This document shows positions 1 through 7,903 of a stretch of DNA of 64,000 nt, piece after piece. Every line of letters starts with the position of its first letter. Position 1 is the stretch's first letter. Source of the stretch: Paenibacillus sp. SYP-B3998 (lineage in GTDB: Bacteria; Bacillota; Bacilli; Paenibacillales; NBRC-103111); contig NZ_JAAIKC010000013.1 of assembly GCF_010820665.1 (NCBI RefSeq), forward strand, positions 1 through 64,000. Direction: 5' to 3'. Under the pieces are notes generated by a model. It saw only the letters and a program-made list of their open reading frames with translations, did not search any database and was not told the origin of the DNA. The position numbers were made by a program, and so were the translations under genes.

Positions 1-126
1 TTACGAGCTTTCAACTTTAACAATGTAACCTCGTCGTTTATTCTGGTTGGATTCCGGATAACAACTTCTCAGATTCGTACCATTCAACGTACAGGCAGAA
101 TGCCAAACGCAATTTCCAAATTATAG
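1..126 (+). CDS. C-terminal end of an unidentified gene (partial)
   Basis: The first forward frame is open from base 1 to a TAG at 124-126 (41 codons). It is followed within 10 bases by a strong terminator, which supports a real gene end. The tail is rich in I, T, R and N and contains ITTSQIRTIQRTGRMPN; I do not recognise a family. The upstream part lies outside the window. Confidence 0.4.
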   Translation, partial: LRAFNFNNVTSSFILVGFRITTSQIRTIQRTGRMPNAISKL

Positions 127-133
127 GAAAAAA

Positions 134-158
134 GGGCGCTGAAAAGCGCCCTTTTTTC
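134..158 (+). terminator. Rho-independent terminator
   Basis: GGGCGCT, loop GAAA, AGCGCCC, then TTTTTT: a 7-bp perfect stem with a tetraloop and U-tract. It ends the gene that enters from the left edge. Bases 160-298 then hold nothing I can identify before the convergent kinase gene. Confidence 0.9.
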
Positions 159-298
159 TTGTAACCTTAACTTCATTTAATACTGCAATAATGTTTTCGT
201 TTTTTTCTTCAGCAAGATAAGTTCATTCCTTGGTGCAGCAGGCGTAAAGATATCGAAATGATCTATATCGTGAGTACCATCGGAAAATTCTCCAGCGC

Positions 299-2092
299 CT
301 ACACGATATTCTTCGTTCGCGCCATTTCTATGGCTTCTTCGCGGTTGTTGACGCCGAGCTTCGAGTAGAGAATCGAGCAGTAATTGCGGATCGTTCCCTC
401 CGATAAAAATAGCTTGGCGGCGATCGATTTGTAGCGCAGTCCGCTCGACAGATGCTCCAGAATCTCCATCTCGCGTTTCGTAAGCCCGTACGGGTAGTTT
501 CCCTGACTTGAGCTGATCTTCTCCAACTGCTCACGTTGACGCTTCATCTCTTCGAAAACTCGCGTAGCGACCGATTGGTCGATCCAGGTTCCTCCGTTAT
601 AAATACGTTTCAAGGCTTCCTTCATCTCCCGCGGATGAATCGACTTCAGCATGTAGCCTTCCGCCCCGCGCTCCAATGCAGTTGCTGCCTGCAAGGAATC
701 CTCAAACGTTGTCATGAACACAACCTTCATATCAGGCCATCGTTGTTTCATCTCAAGTAAAGCTTCAATCCCGCCAATTCCCTGCATATGAATATCCATT
801 AGCACGATATCCGGTTGGGACTGCTCACAATGTTCTAATGCTTCGCGCCCGTCTCCGGCTGTACCAACGACGATAAAATCAGCATGCTGATCCAAAATTT
901 GCTTCAAGCTGTCGGTAATGATCACCTGGTCATCAACGATCAGCAGGCGGATCGTATCATGTACAGGCTCTGTCTGCAACGGAATATTACATATGACGAA
1001 AGTTCCTTGTCCTGACTCGGAATGCACGGACACCGTGCCGTGAAATAGTTCAACCCGTTCCTTCATCCCACCCAGCCCAAATCCAAATTGGATTTCTTCC
1101 ATTCCGATGCCGTTATCTTCGATCTGTAACCGGAGTTGCTGGCTATCGAAATGCAACTGAACGGATATCTCGCTCGCTTTGCCGTGCCGAACCGCGTTGG
1201 TTAGAGACTCTTGAAGGCAACGAGATAGACAAAAGTTTATTTTTTGCATAACGAGAGTCTCACTGCCGATCACACGGAAGTTGACCGTTATACCTGTTGA
1301 CTTCATAAAATCTTCAGTTAATTGCCGCAGCGATTCACTTAACGAATGGTTCAACGGAGTATGAGAGAGCTGATGCAGATGCTTTCGGATATCAACCAGA
1401 CTGTGTTGGGCGATTCCGACAAGCGAATCGATCCTCTCTATTTGCGCATCTGGTACGGACGATCGCAGTGATTCGACGCCGACGATGAGCGAGGTAAGTG
1501 TATGGCCAATCGTGTCATGCAGCTCATGTGACAGCCGGCTGCGCTCCTCCATCAGTGTAAGTTCCTCAATCCGCTTAATATGCTGCTCCAGCAACAGCTT
1601 TTGTTCTTGAATAATTTGGGATTGCTTATGGTACTGAATTAATATATTAAACGCGAAGCCGATGGCGAAACCAAGGCTGCAGCTAACGATAAACTCATAC
1701 GGGAGACGATCAGCAATCCAACCGTTCAATACCGGGAATACGATTCCGCTAAGGATACCTGTCCACACATAGGTTTTTCGACTGCTCGTCAAGCCGATAG
1801 TCATCACGAGTAAAATAAAAGACCAAAGCAATCCCGGGGCTGCGTAGGCTAAATAAAGATGGAATAAGCCCGCTACCGTGACTTCGACTGCAAGATACCG
1901 ATCTGTATTCCTACACCAGACGATTAATGGAAAGAGATAAACGACGAAAGCAAGAGAAAGTACAACCCAAAGCGGCACAACGATCAATGACGGATCGACA
2001 AAACCAGCACTTGCGATAATGACCAGCCAAAGCGTTCGTATGGCCACAAGTATCCAATCATACCAGAACCTTTTTTTCAGTATAGAGAACAC
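299..2092 (-). CDS. One-piece two-component protein: NarL/DesK-type histidine kinase + receiver + LuxR HTH
   Basis: A 597-residue protein with a complete signalling chain. Residues 1-155 carry about five hydrophobic membrane segments. Residues 160-210 form a coiled coil and HisKA_3 dimerisation helix with phospho-acceptor H192 in SHELHD. Residues 285-370 are the ATP-binding domain (N299 in the N box, DNGIGM at 326-331, GFGLGGM at 337-343). Residues 382-495 are a receiver with D387/D388, phospho-acceptor D433 in LMDIHM and K483. Residues 535-597 are a LuxR/NarL HTH. Kinase and regulator are normally two adjacent genes in this family. The start is GTG at 2092 with AGGTG about 10 bases upstream. 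It should autophosphorylate, pass phosphate to its own receiver and bind DNA, which would tether the regulator to the membrane. The signal is unknown. Confidence 0.9.
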   Translation of the reverse strand: MFSILKKRFWYDWILVAIRTLWLVIIASAGFVDPSLIVVPLWVVLSLAFVVYLFPLIVWCRNTDRYLAVEVTVAGLFHLYLAYAAPGLLWSFILLVMTIGLTSSRKTYVWTGILSGIVFPVLNGWIADRLPYEFIVSCSLGFAIGFAFNILIQYHKQSQIIQEQKLLLEQHIKRIEELTLMEERSRLSHELHDTIGHTLTSLIVGVESLRSSVPDAQIERIDSLVGIAQHSLVDIRKHLHQLSHTPLNHSLSESLRQLTEDFMKSTGITVNFRVIGSETLVMQKINFCLSRCLQESLTNAVRHGKASEISVQLHFDSQQLRLQIEDNGIGMEEIQFGFGLGGMKERVELFHGTVSVHSESGQGTFVICNIPLQTEPVHDTIRLLIVDDQVIITDSLKQILDQHADFIVVGTAGDGREALEHCEQSQPDIVLMDIHMQGIGGIEALLEMKQRWPDMKVVFMTTFEDSLQAATALERGAEGYMLKSIHPREMKEALKRIYNGGTWIDQSVATRVFEEMKRQREQLEKISSSQGNYPYGLTKREMEILEHLSSGLRYKSIAAKLFLSEGTIRNYCSILYSKLGVNNREEAIEMARTKNIV

Positions 2093-2241
2093 GAATTATG
2101 CACACCTGCTTATATTTTTTTGCAAACCAATTTCCGAATGATTCAGACCTATCATGCAATATAACTTCCCGATCCGTCAAGCGAAAGAGGGGGTTTTAAC
2201 GCGTTAGAACGTAGCTTGGCAAGCACGTCATATAAGACAGT

Positions 2242-2270
2242 TGACATTTTGTCATGCGGTATATGTGACA
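2242..2270. promoter_or_regulatory. TGACA dyad plus third half-site upstream of the serine hydrolase gene
   Basis: TGACA-TTT-TGTCA (2242-2254) is a perfect 5-3-5 dyad, followed by another TGACA at 2266-2270. It also overlaps a TTGACA that could act as a -35. It lies between the divergent one-piece two-component gene and the serine hydrolase gene, so it could serve either. The rest of 2093-2390 shows no gene. Confidence 0.35.
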
Positions 2271-2390
2271 GGTCCAAATACGATGTCATCAAAAGGTTGG
2301 CGGTTTTATCACTGTTTGATTTAACAATTTCGGGGGTAAGGTGAGGGGGTAAAGCAGAACAACATTCTAAAATAATAGGAGCGATGCGTT

Positions 2391-3560
2391 ATGAAATCAT
2401 TCACGATTCAAAAAGGGACTGTACTTGCATTTACAGCTATATTGGCGGGTACACTGGTATTTTCTGCTTATGGATCTGTAAACGCGGTACAGACTGAAAG
2501 CGTGGTACAAGTGGACACAGAGAAGGCAAAGAAAAGCAAGCATAGGGAGGAAGTCGAACGCGTCATTGATGAGGTGGTAACCACCAAAGGAGTCCCAAGT
2601 GTCATAGCTGGCGGGCTAAAGGATGGGGAACGCTGGTCTTACGCTACAGGTACAGCCAGTTACGAAGTACCACGCCCGGTGGAGTCCGATTTCTCATTCC
2701 GTATTGGAAGCATTTCGAAGACGTTCACCGCCTCCGTTGTATTGCAGTTGGCTGACGAGAAAAAATTGAATCTGGATGATTCGATTGAAAAATGGCTGCC
2801 AGGGGTCATAAAAGGTGAAGGGTATGACGCCAACAAAATTACGATTCGTATGTTATTGAATCATACAAGCGGGCTTGCTAGCTATACAGATTTGGATTTC
2901 CGAGATATTACTTTGCCTCAAAATCCGTTCCGTTACTATTCCGTCGATGAGCTTATCGGCATGGGACTTTCAAAGCCGCCTGTATTTGCGCCAGGGAAGG
3001 GCTGGAATTATTCCAACATGAATACTGTAATAGCCGGTCAAATTATTAAGAAGGTAACAGGAGAAACGTATGCGGAGCAGATCAGGAAACGGTTCATCAT
3101 ACCGCTTGGGATGACAGCAACATTTGTGATGGGAAATAGTCACGAAATTCCAGGTAAGCATGCCACAGGATATAATATGGACAGATCGGGTCAATTGTAT
3201 GATTTTACAGATATGAATCAATCATGGGCAAATGCAGCCGGAGATATAGTCTCAACAACTAAAGATTTGACTACCTTCTTCAGTGCGCTGTTGGGCGGGA
3301 AGCTTCTATCTCAAGAGATGATGGACCAGATGCACACAACAGTAGATGGACCTATTGGTAAAGTCGGACTAGGGATTTATGAATTTAAAACAGCGGACGG
3401 GCAATCCTACTGGGGGCATGCCGGCGGTACTTTCGGATTTGAATCGAGAGCCTTCGGATCTCTAGACGGGAAGCATATTTTGGCAACGGTCATCAACGCG
3501 GTAGGCCCGGCAGTGGAACCGGCTCACAGTAAAATAATCAATAAGGAGTTTGGCCGTTAA
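2391..3560 (+). CDS. Secreted serine hydrolase, class C beta-lactamase / D-Ala-D-Ala carboxypeptidase family
   Basis: A 389-residue exported enzyme. An N-terminal signal peptide (about residues 1-32) is followed by a beta-lactamase fold with all three active-site motifs: S107-I-S-K110 (nucleophile and base), Y207-S-N209, and H343-A-G345 in place of KTG. HAG in the third box is usual for peptidase or esterase-like members rather than resistance beta-lactamases. A likely role is trimming D-amino-acid peptides or esters at the cell surface; the substrate cannot be told. The ATG at 2391 follows AGGAGCG by about 8 bases. It is a single gene with its own terminator, divergent from the two-component gene, which may control it. 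Confidence 0.85.
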   Translation: MKSFTIQKGTVLAFTAILAGTLVFSAYGSVNAVQTESVVQVDTEKAKKSKHREEVERVIDEVVTTKGVPSVIAGGLKDGERWSYATGTASYEVPRPVESDFSFRIGSISKTFTASVVLQLADEKKLNLDDSIEKWLPGVIKGEGYDANKITIRMLLNHTSGLASYTDLDFRDITLPQNPFRYYSVDELIGMGLSKPPVFAPGKGWNYSNMNTVIAGQIIKKVTGETYAEQIRKRFIIPLGMTATFVMGNSHEIPGKHATGYNMDRSGQLYDFTDMNQSWANAAGDIVSTTKDLTTFFSALLGGKLLSQEMMDQMHTTVDGPIGKVGLGIYEFKTADGQSYWGHAGGTFGFESRAFGSLDGKHILATVINAVGPAVEPAHSKIINKEFGR

Positions 3561-3569
3561 GTTTAAAGT

Positions 3570-3607
3570 CGACATCGCGCCCTTTATTTGAGGGCGGATG
3601 TCGGTTT
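3570..3607 (+). terminator. Terminator of the serine hydrolase gene
   Basis: CGACATC pairs with GATGTCG and the inner CGCCCT with AGGGCG, with one unpaired G at 3577, closing a TTATTTG loop. GTTTCTT follows. It lies 10 bases after the stop codon. Confidence 0.7.
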
Positions 3608-3766
3608 CTTGCTTTACCGCCGAAACCGGTGAAATAGGCTAGACGCAAATTGAATAAGAAGATATATGAATTTTTAGAAATACATAGTAGGAAAATCATT
3701 GTAGTAGTCAGCAATAAGATGCTACTGCATGAAGACTTATTCAATGAAAAACGATAGTTAAACATC

Positions 3767-3810
3767 TTAAGGACTGCCGTGTGACAGCCCTTAACTCCGC
3801 TAACCGGCAG
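3767..3810. repeat. Dispersed hairpin repeat, copy A
   Basis: TTAAGGACTG...CAGCCCTTAA forms a hairpin, followed directly by CTCCGCTAACCGGCAG. Two related copies sit at 12425-12469 and 48579-48624. All three are intergenic. No gene is convincing between 3608 and 4115. Confidence 0.6.
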
Positions 3811-4094
3811 AATACTTGAGAAGCAGCTCCAAGAAGAATCCTCAAAAATGATCAAAATATTAGCATATTCTGGTTATTTCGAGGAGGGGGAATTTTATAC
3901 TTATCAGAACTCTTATTGAGGAAGATTTAAAAATAGTAGTAGTAAAAATAATGGGTGACAAATAAGTTTTGAAGTAAACGATAAAGTTCTGAAGTACTCC
4001 TTCAGAAGGATACCTTGACGTGACACACTCCGATTCATTACGTTTGTGCAAAATCATATTGAAAATGTGTATGGAGTCAGCCTAATTGGCAGGT

Positions 4095-4130
4095 TATAAT
4101 GGGCTATGAATGTAGTGATAACGATTATCA
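4095..4130 (+). promoter_or_regulatory. Fur box and -10 of the siderophore-binding lipoprotein gene
   Basis: TGATAAC-G-ATTATCA at 4116-4130 differs at one position from the 7-1-7 Fur consensus TGATAATNATTATCA. A TATAAT at 4095-4100 lies just upstream, so Fur bound here would cover the start point. This predicts iron-repressed expression of the following gene. Confidence 0.85.
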
Positions 4131-4191
4131 TTATTACTGATGGTGTTCATTGCATAACAATAGACATTAGCTAAGGGAGTTGGCACAAAGA

Positions 4192-5169
4192 ATGGCAGAG
4201 AAATTAAAAGGGCACATACTGGGGATTCATTGGCTGGTTGTTCTCCTTGTTATTATGGTGAGTTTGGCAGGCTGCAGCGATAAGCAGGGGACAATTGACG
4301 CGGGAGTCAATAAACAGACGGACAGTGGAACAAGAACAGTCAAGGATGCTTTTGGTGAAGTGAAAATTCCCATTAAGCCAAAGCGAGTGGCGGGCATTTA
4401 CTTGGAGGATTATATGTTGGCGCTGGGTGTGAAACCGATAGTGCAATGGTATCATCCATCGTGGGGCAAGCAGGATTATTTGGGGATGGCGAATACAGAT
4501 GTGCCATTGTTCGATATTACCGGCAGTTTGGAGCCGTTGATTGAGCAGAATCTTGATTTAATTATTTTGAATGCCGGGATAGATCAAGCTGACTATGAAT
4601 TATATTCTAAGATTGCCCCAACCTATCGGTTGACCCGCGAGGTGACTGTGGACGCTGCAGCGACACTACGAACTATTGCCGATCTGCTCGGTATTCCTGA
4701 AAAGGTGGACGGTGTATTGAAAGACTATGAGCAGAAGATAGCAGATGCAAAATTGAAGCTGGAAGCAGCCATTGGCAGGCAAACGGTTGCTGTTGTGCGT
4801 CTTGATGTCGGAGGAAAGCCGGAGCTGCGTTTGTTCGGTCAGAATAATGCCTACACGGGCATGATTTATAAAGACCTCGGTTTGGAGCCGTTTCCGTGGG
4901 TGAAGAGTATCGAAGCCCATGAAGTTATTTCACAAGAAAAAATACCCGAGTTTACTGCCGATCATATTATCATTTTCCCTTCTGATGGAAAGTGGGACTC
5001 AGAGTCCAATAAGAAGGCGGTTGCCCTGCTTGACGATCCCATTTGGAGAGGTATTCCAGCTGTAAAAAATGGTCATGTGTATCAACTTGAACGTTCGCAT
5101 TGGCAATCGGGTGCCATTACAGCGAATCGTATGAAAATTGACGACCTGTTGAAATTTTTAGTGAAATAA
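4192..5169 (+). CDS. Iron-siderophore ABC transporter substrate-binding lipoprotein (FeuA/FhuD-like)
   Basis: A 325-residue lipoprotein with signal peptide and lipobox SLAGC (lipidated C28), then a class III periplasmic-binding fold. The opening VKDAFGEVKIPIKPKRV is typical of ferric siderophore or heme binders. An in-frame TTG at 4180 touches the ribosome site AAGGGAG (4173-4179), so ATG 4192 is the better start. It follows a Fur box and precedes an AraC regulator whose C-terminal half is its paralogue (shared GV-PIVQW...WG-Q-YL and IPAV-N-H). No permease or ATPase gene lies nearby, so it must use a transporter encoded elsewhere. Confidence 0.88.
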   Translation: MAEKLKGHILGIHWLVVLLVIMVSLAGCSDKQGTIDAGVNKQTDSGTRTVKDAFGEVKIPIKPKRVAGIYLEDYMLALGVKPIVQWYHPSWGKQDYLGMANTDVPLFDITGSLEPLIEQNLDLIILNAGIDQADYELYSKIAPTYRLTREVTVDAAATLRTIADLLGIPEKVDGVLKDYEQKIADAKLKLEAAIGRQTVAVVRLDVGGKPELRLFGQNNAYTGMIYKDLGLEPFPWVKSIEAHEVISQEKIPEFTADHIIIFPSDGKWDSESNKKAVALLDDPIWRGIPAVKNGHVYQLERSHWQSGAITANRMKIDDLLKFLVK

Positions 5170-5203
5170 ACGGTCCAGTAAACACATCATTATGACATAA
5201 AGG

Positions 5204-5241
5204 GAAAGCTTTTCATGCAAGATTGAAGAGCTTTCTTTTTT
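5204..5241 (+). terminator. Terminator after the siderophore-binding lipoprotein gene
   Basis: GAAAGCTTTTC (5204-5214) pairs with GAAGAGCTTTC (5225-5235), one G-T pair, followed by TTTTTT. It separates the lipoprotein gene from the regulator's own promoter. Confidence 0.85.
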
Positions 5242-5245
5242 GTCT

Positions 5246-5268
5246 TATAATAGTGATAATAATTCTCA
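5246..5268 (+). promoter_or_regulatory. Fur box and -10 of the AraC-type regulator gene
   Basis: TGATAAT-A-ATTCTCA (5254-5268) matches the 7-1-7 Fur consensus with one difference. TATAAT lies at 5246-5251. The same layout (-10 then Fur box) is used for the gene upstream, so both should be iron-repressed. Confidence 0.82.
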
Positions 5269-5292
5269 TTTAAAGAAAAAGGGGCGTGTAAG

Positions 5293-6903
5293 ATGAATAA
5301 TGAGACGGCATCTCGCCGCTATCCTTTCGTCATTTATATCATGACAGGTATCAGGAAACTCCATATGGCCCCATTTTCTAGCGAAAAGTGTGTCGGTCTC
5401 GATGGCGAATACATGCTGTTTGCCGTTATGGACGGAGCAGCAGAAATGAAGATAGGAAGTCGTTCCTACGGACTGATCAGGGAAAGTCTGATTGTTGCAG
5501 AGCCAGGTCAAGCCGCTCTCAGCTCTACACAGGAAAACAGCCTCTCTCTCTATTTCATCACTTTCAAAGCGTTTCGAGTTTCGGATATAGTTGCGTTGCG
5601 ATACGAGTCGCCGGAGGCATTCCCGTGTATTGGCGAATTAACTTGCGTACCGTTCTCACAATGTGTCGATCTACTAGAAGCAATTGAGCAGCATAGTCCC
5701 GATGAAAATGAATTGATGAGGTTTTACAACCATGTGCGGTTCGAGGAGCTGATTCGTCTTGTCCTACAGCAAAACACAAGAGCAGCGCCGGCATCGAACT
5801 TGCGTGATATTGTGAAAAGCTCGATTGACTATATAAGCGGCCATTACGCCGATCAAATGACTGTGTCTCAGTTGGCTTCAGATGCGAACATTTTTCAGTG
5901 GCAATACACGCGGATATTCAAGGAACTGACAGGTCAATTCCCTCTTGAATTCATAAATAAGCTGAGGATCGACCATGCTAAGCAGTTACTGCTAAAAACA
6001 GAGGATCGGATTCACGAGATTGCCCAGCATGTCGGCTTCAACAACGAGTTTTATTTCAACCGCCGATTCAAGAAAATGGAGGGCATAGCACCAGGGAGGT
6101 ACAGGCATCATCATCGGGGGAAGATGCGCATTGTCTCCTTGCTCATGGAAGATATATTACTCACTTTGGGAGTTACGCCGATTGTGCAGTGGTCGCATGC
6201 AGGCTGGGGTCGGCAAGAATACCTAAGCCTAAATGCGGTTCCAGCATTCGATGTGCTGCAGAATAGCTTTGAACCGCTTGCGACATTCAATCCAGATTTA
6301 ATCATCGCACGAAGAAGTGATTATGAGTATCGAACAAATCAATACGAGCAATGCAAGCGTTTTGTGCAGACGGAGATCATTACGCATGATGATGAGGATT
6401 GGCACTCGACATTGCGAACAGTGGCGAATCGGTTAGGGCGGGTCGATCAAGCGGAGCTGGCTATCCAGCAATATGAGACCAAAGTATCTAAGGCCAGAAG
6501 TTTGTTAACCCATTCAATTAAAAATCGGACTTATGCTTTTCTGCGCATATCCGCCGAGTGTATTAGTGTTGATCAGACCTACACAAAGCCCTTTCTATGG
6601 GGGGATTTAGGGATTGTCCCACACCCGATGGTGCAGGAGTTAACCTGTGAAGCGGGCAGAAATGGCGTGACTTGGGAATGGTTGCAAGGGCTGAATGCAG
6701 ATTATATTTTCTTCGCTTTCGATAAGTGGCATGAACAAGAGGCGGGTTCAGAAAGACGTCAAATTGCCCATCCGTTGTGGCAGACCATTCCCGCCGTACG
6801 CAATCGCCATGCCTTCGAGGTCGATTTTATGACGTGGATGAACCATGGATACCTAGCCAACAGCAAAAAAATAAACGATGTACTGAGCATGCTGGTTAAT
6901 TAA
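5293..6903 (+). CDS. AraC regulator with C-terminal siderophore-binding-like sensor domain (Btr-like)
   Basis: A 536-residue cytoplasmic regulator. Residues 1-160 resemble an AraC N-terminal cupin region; two AraC helix-turn-helix motifs occupy about 170-275 (IHEIAQHVGFNNEFYFNRRF at about 240-259). Residues 278-536 are a periplasmic-binding-like domain without signal peptide. This architecture is that of Btr, the Bacillus activator that binds ferri-bacillibactin. The sensor half is clearly related to the lipoprotein encoded just upstream, so both probably bind the same ligand. It likely activates siderophore uptake when iron is low and ligand is present. Start ATG 5293 follows AAAAAGGGGCG. 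Confidence 0.88.
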   Translation: MNNETASRRYPFVIYIMTGIRKLHMAPFSSEKCVGLDGEYMLFAVMDGAAEMKIGSRSYGLIRESLIVAEPGQAALSSTQENSLSLYFITFKAFRVSDIVALRYESPEAFPCIGELTCVPFSQCVDLLEAIEQHSPDENELMRFYNHVRFEELIRLVLQQNTRAAPASNLRDIVKSSIDYISGHYADQMTVSQLASDANIFQWQYTRIFKELTGQFPLEFINKLRIDHAKQLLLKTEDRIHEIAQHVGFNNEFYFNRRFKKMEGIAPGRYRHHHRGKMRIVSLLMEDILLTLGVTPIVQWSHAGWGRQEYLSLNAVPAFDVLQNSFEPLATFNPDLIIARRSDYEYRTNQYEQCKRFVQTEIITHDDEDWHSTLRTVANRLGRVDQAELAIQQYETKVSKARSLLTHSIKNRTYAFLRISAECISVDQTYTKPFLWGDLGIVPHPMVQELTCEAGRNGVTWEWLQGLNADYIFFAFDKWHEQEAGSERRQIAHPLWQTIPAVRNRHAFEVDFMTWMNHGYLANSKKINDVLSMLVN

Positions 6904-6942
6904 TTATGAAATGAAAGAGCTGATAATGAAATTTGAATGAAG

Positions 6943-6983
6943 AATCCCTGTGTCTTGCTGCGGCAACGATACGGGGATTTTTT
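6943..6983 (+). terminator. Terminator of the AraC regulator gene
   Basis: AATCCCTGTGTC (6943-6954) pairs with GATACGGGGATT (6968-6979), followed by a run of T to 6983. It lies 40 bases after the stop. Confidence 0.85.
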
Positions 6984-7104
6984 GTTGTTTGTGTCCCGTG
7001 TTCTGGTTAGATACATTTTGTTTACAAGTTAGAGAAGTTTTATTAACATCGTTAATTTAGAATAACTTAAGAATCATGATGACTTTAGGGAAAGGTCGAA
7101 CAAG

Positions 7105-7890
7105 ATGACAAGGGCAAGATCATTTCTACGATTAAGGTATGTCTTGCTGGTGCTGGTAGTGGCGCTTGTTTATGGACAACACACAGAGAAATCGATGATT
7201 AATATCAAACCTCAAACAGCAGCGAACGAAGGGGAGACGAAGGGAGAGAAGACTCAGGTAAAGCAGACTCAGGTAAAGGCGAATCCTAAACGGCAGACAA
7301 AGGAAAAGCAGGTTGCACTGACCTTTGATGACGGACCGGATACGAAATATACCGTTGAAATTTTAGACATATTGAAAAAAAAGAAAGTAAAGGCGACTTT
7401 TTTTGTCGTTGGCTATCAGGTGGAGAGAAACCCGAAGGTTCTTGCCTCTATTGTCAAAGAAGGGCATGCACTTGGCAATCATACTTGGAGCCATAAGGAT
7501 CTGACGAAACTCAATGATCGACAAATTATGAGTGAAATTGTAAAAGCAAATAATGCTATCCAAAATATAACGGGCGAGGTTCCAAAGTATATTCGGACTC
7601 CTTATGGAGCGGTCTCCAAGAAGGTGACAGCAGTAGCTGAACAAGCTGGCCAAAAAAATGTTTTGTGGAACGTGGATACAAAGGATTGGACTGGGGCGAC
7701 GCCCAAAGAAATGATGAAGAACGTCAAAGCGAATATAAAACCCGGAGGTATCATTCTTATGCATAGCTTTGGCGGGAAAAAAGGCGATTTAAGCAATACG
7801 ATCAAATGCTTGCCCATGATGATCGATTATCTTCAAGATCAGGGCTATTCGTTTGTAACGATACCCGAATTAAAGTCAAATCAAAGATGA
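7105..7890 (+). CDS. Polysaccharide deacetylase (NodB/PdaA-like), membrane-anchored or secreted
   Basis: A 261-residue carbohydrate esterase family 4 protein. A hydrophobic segment at residues 10-24 is followed by a K/Q/T-rich linker to about 68, then the NodB fold. Motifs seen: TFDDGPD (D75 base, D76 metal), H126-TWS-H130 metal ligands, R164-TPYG and a late LMHS. It removes N- or O-acetyl groups from a cell-envelope glycan or an exported polysaccharide. It is first in an operon; the next start is 13 bases after its stop. Start ATG 7105 follows AGGGAAAGG. Sharing a transcript with a sugar-type importer suggests an envelope or polymer role, which is inference. Confidence 0.88.
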   Translation: MTRARSFLRLRYVLLVLVVALVYGQHTEKSMINIKPQTAANEGETKGEKTQVKQTQVKANPKRQTKEKQVALTFDDGPDTKYTVEILDILKKKKVKATFFVVGYQVERNPKVLASIVKEGHALGNHTWSHKDLTKLNDRQIMSEIVKANNAIQNITGEVPKYIRTPYGAVSKKVTAVAEQAGQKNVLWNVDTKDWTGATPKEMMKNVKANIKPGGIILMHSFGGKKGDLSNTIKCLPMMIDYLQDQGYSFVTIPELKSNQR

Positions 7891-7903
7891 GGGAGAATAG
7901 AAA

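Noticed and set aside
3538..4057. Two reverse-strand frames of 105 and 65 codons
   Set aside because: No ribosome sites, odd composition, and they cover a terminator and a hairpin repeat.
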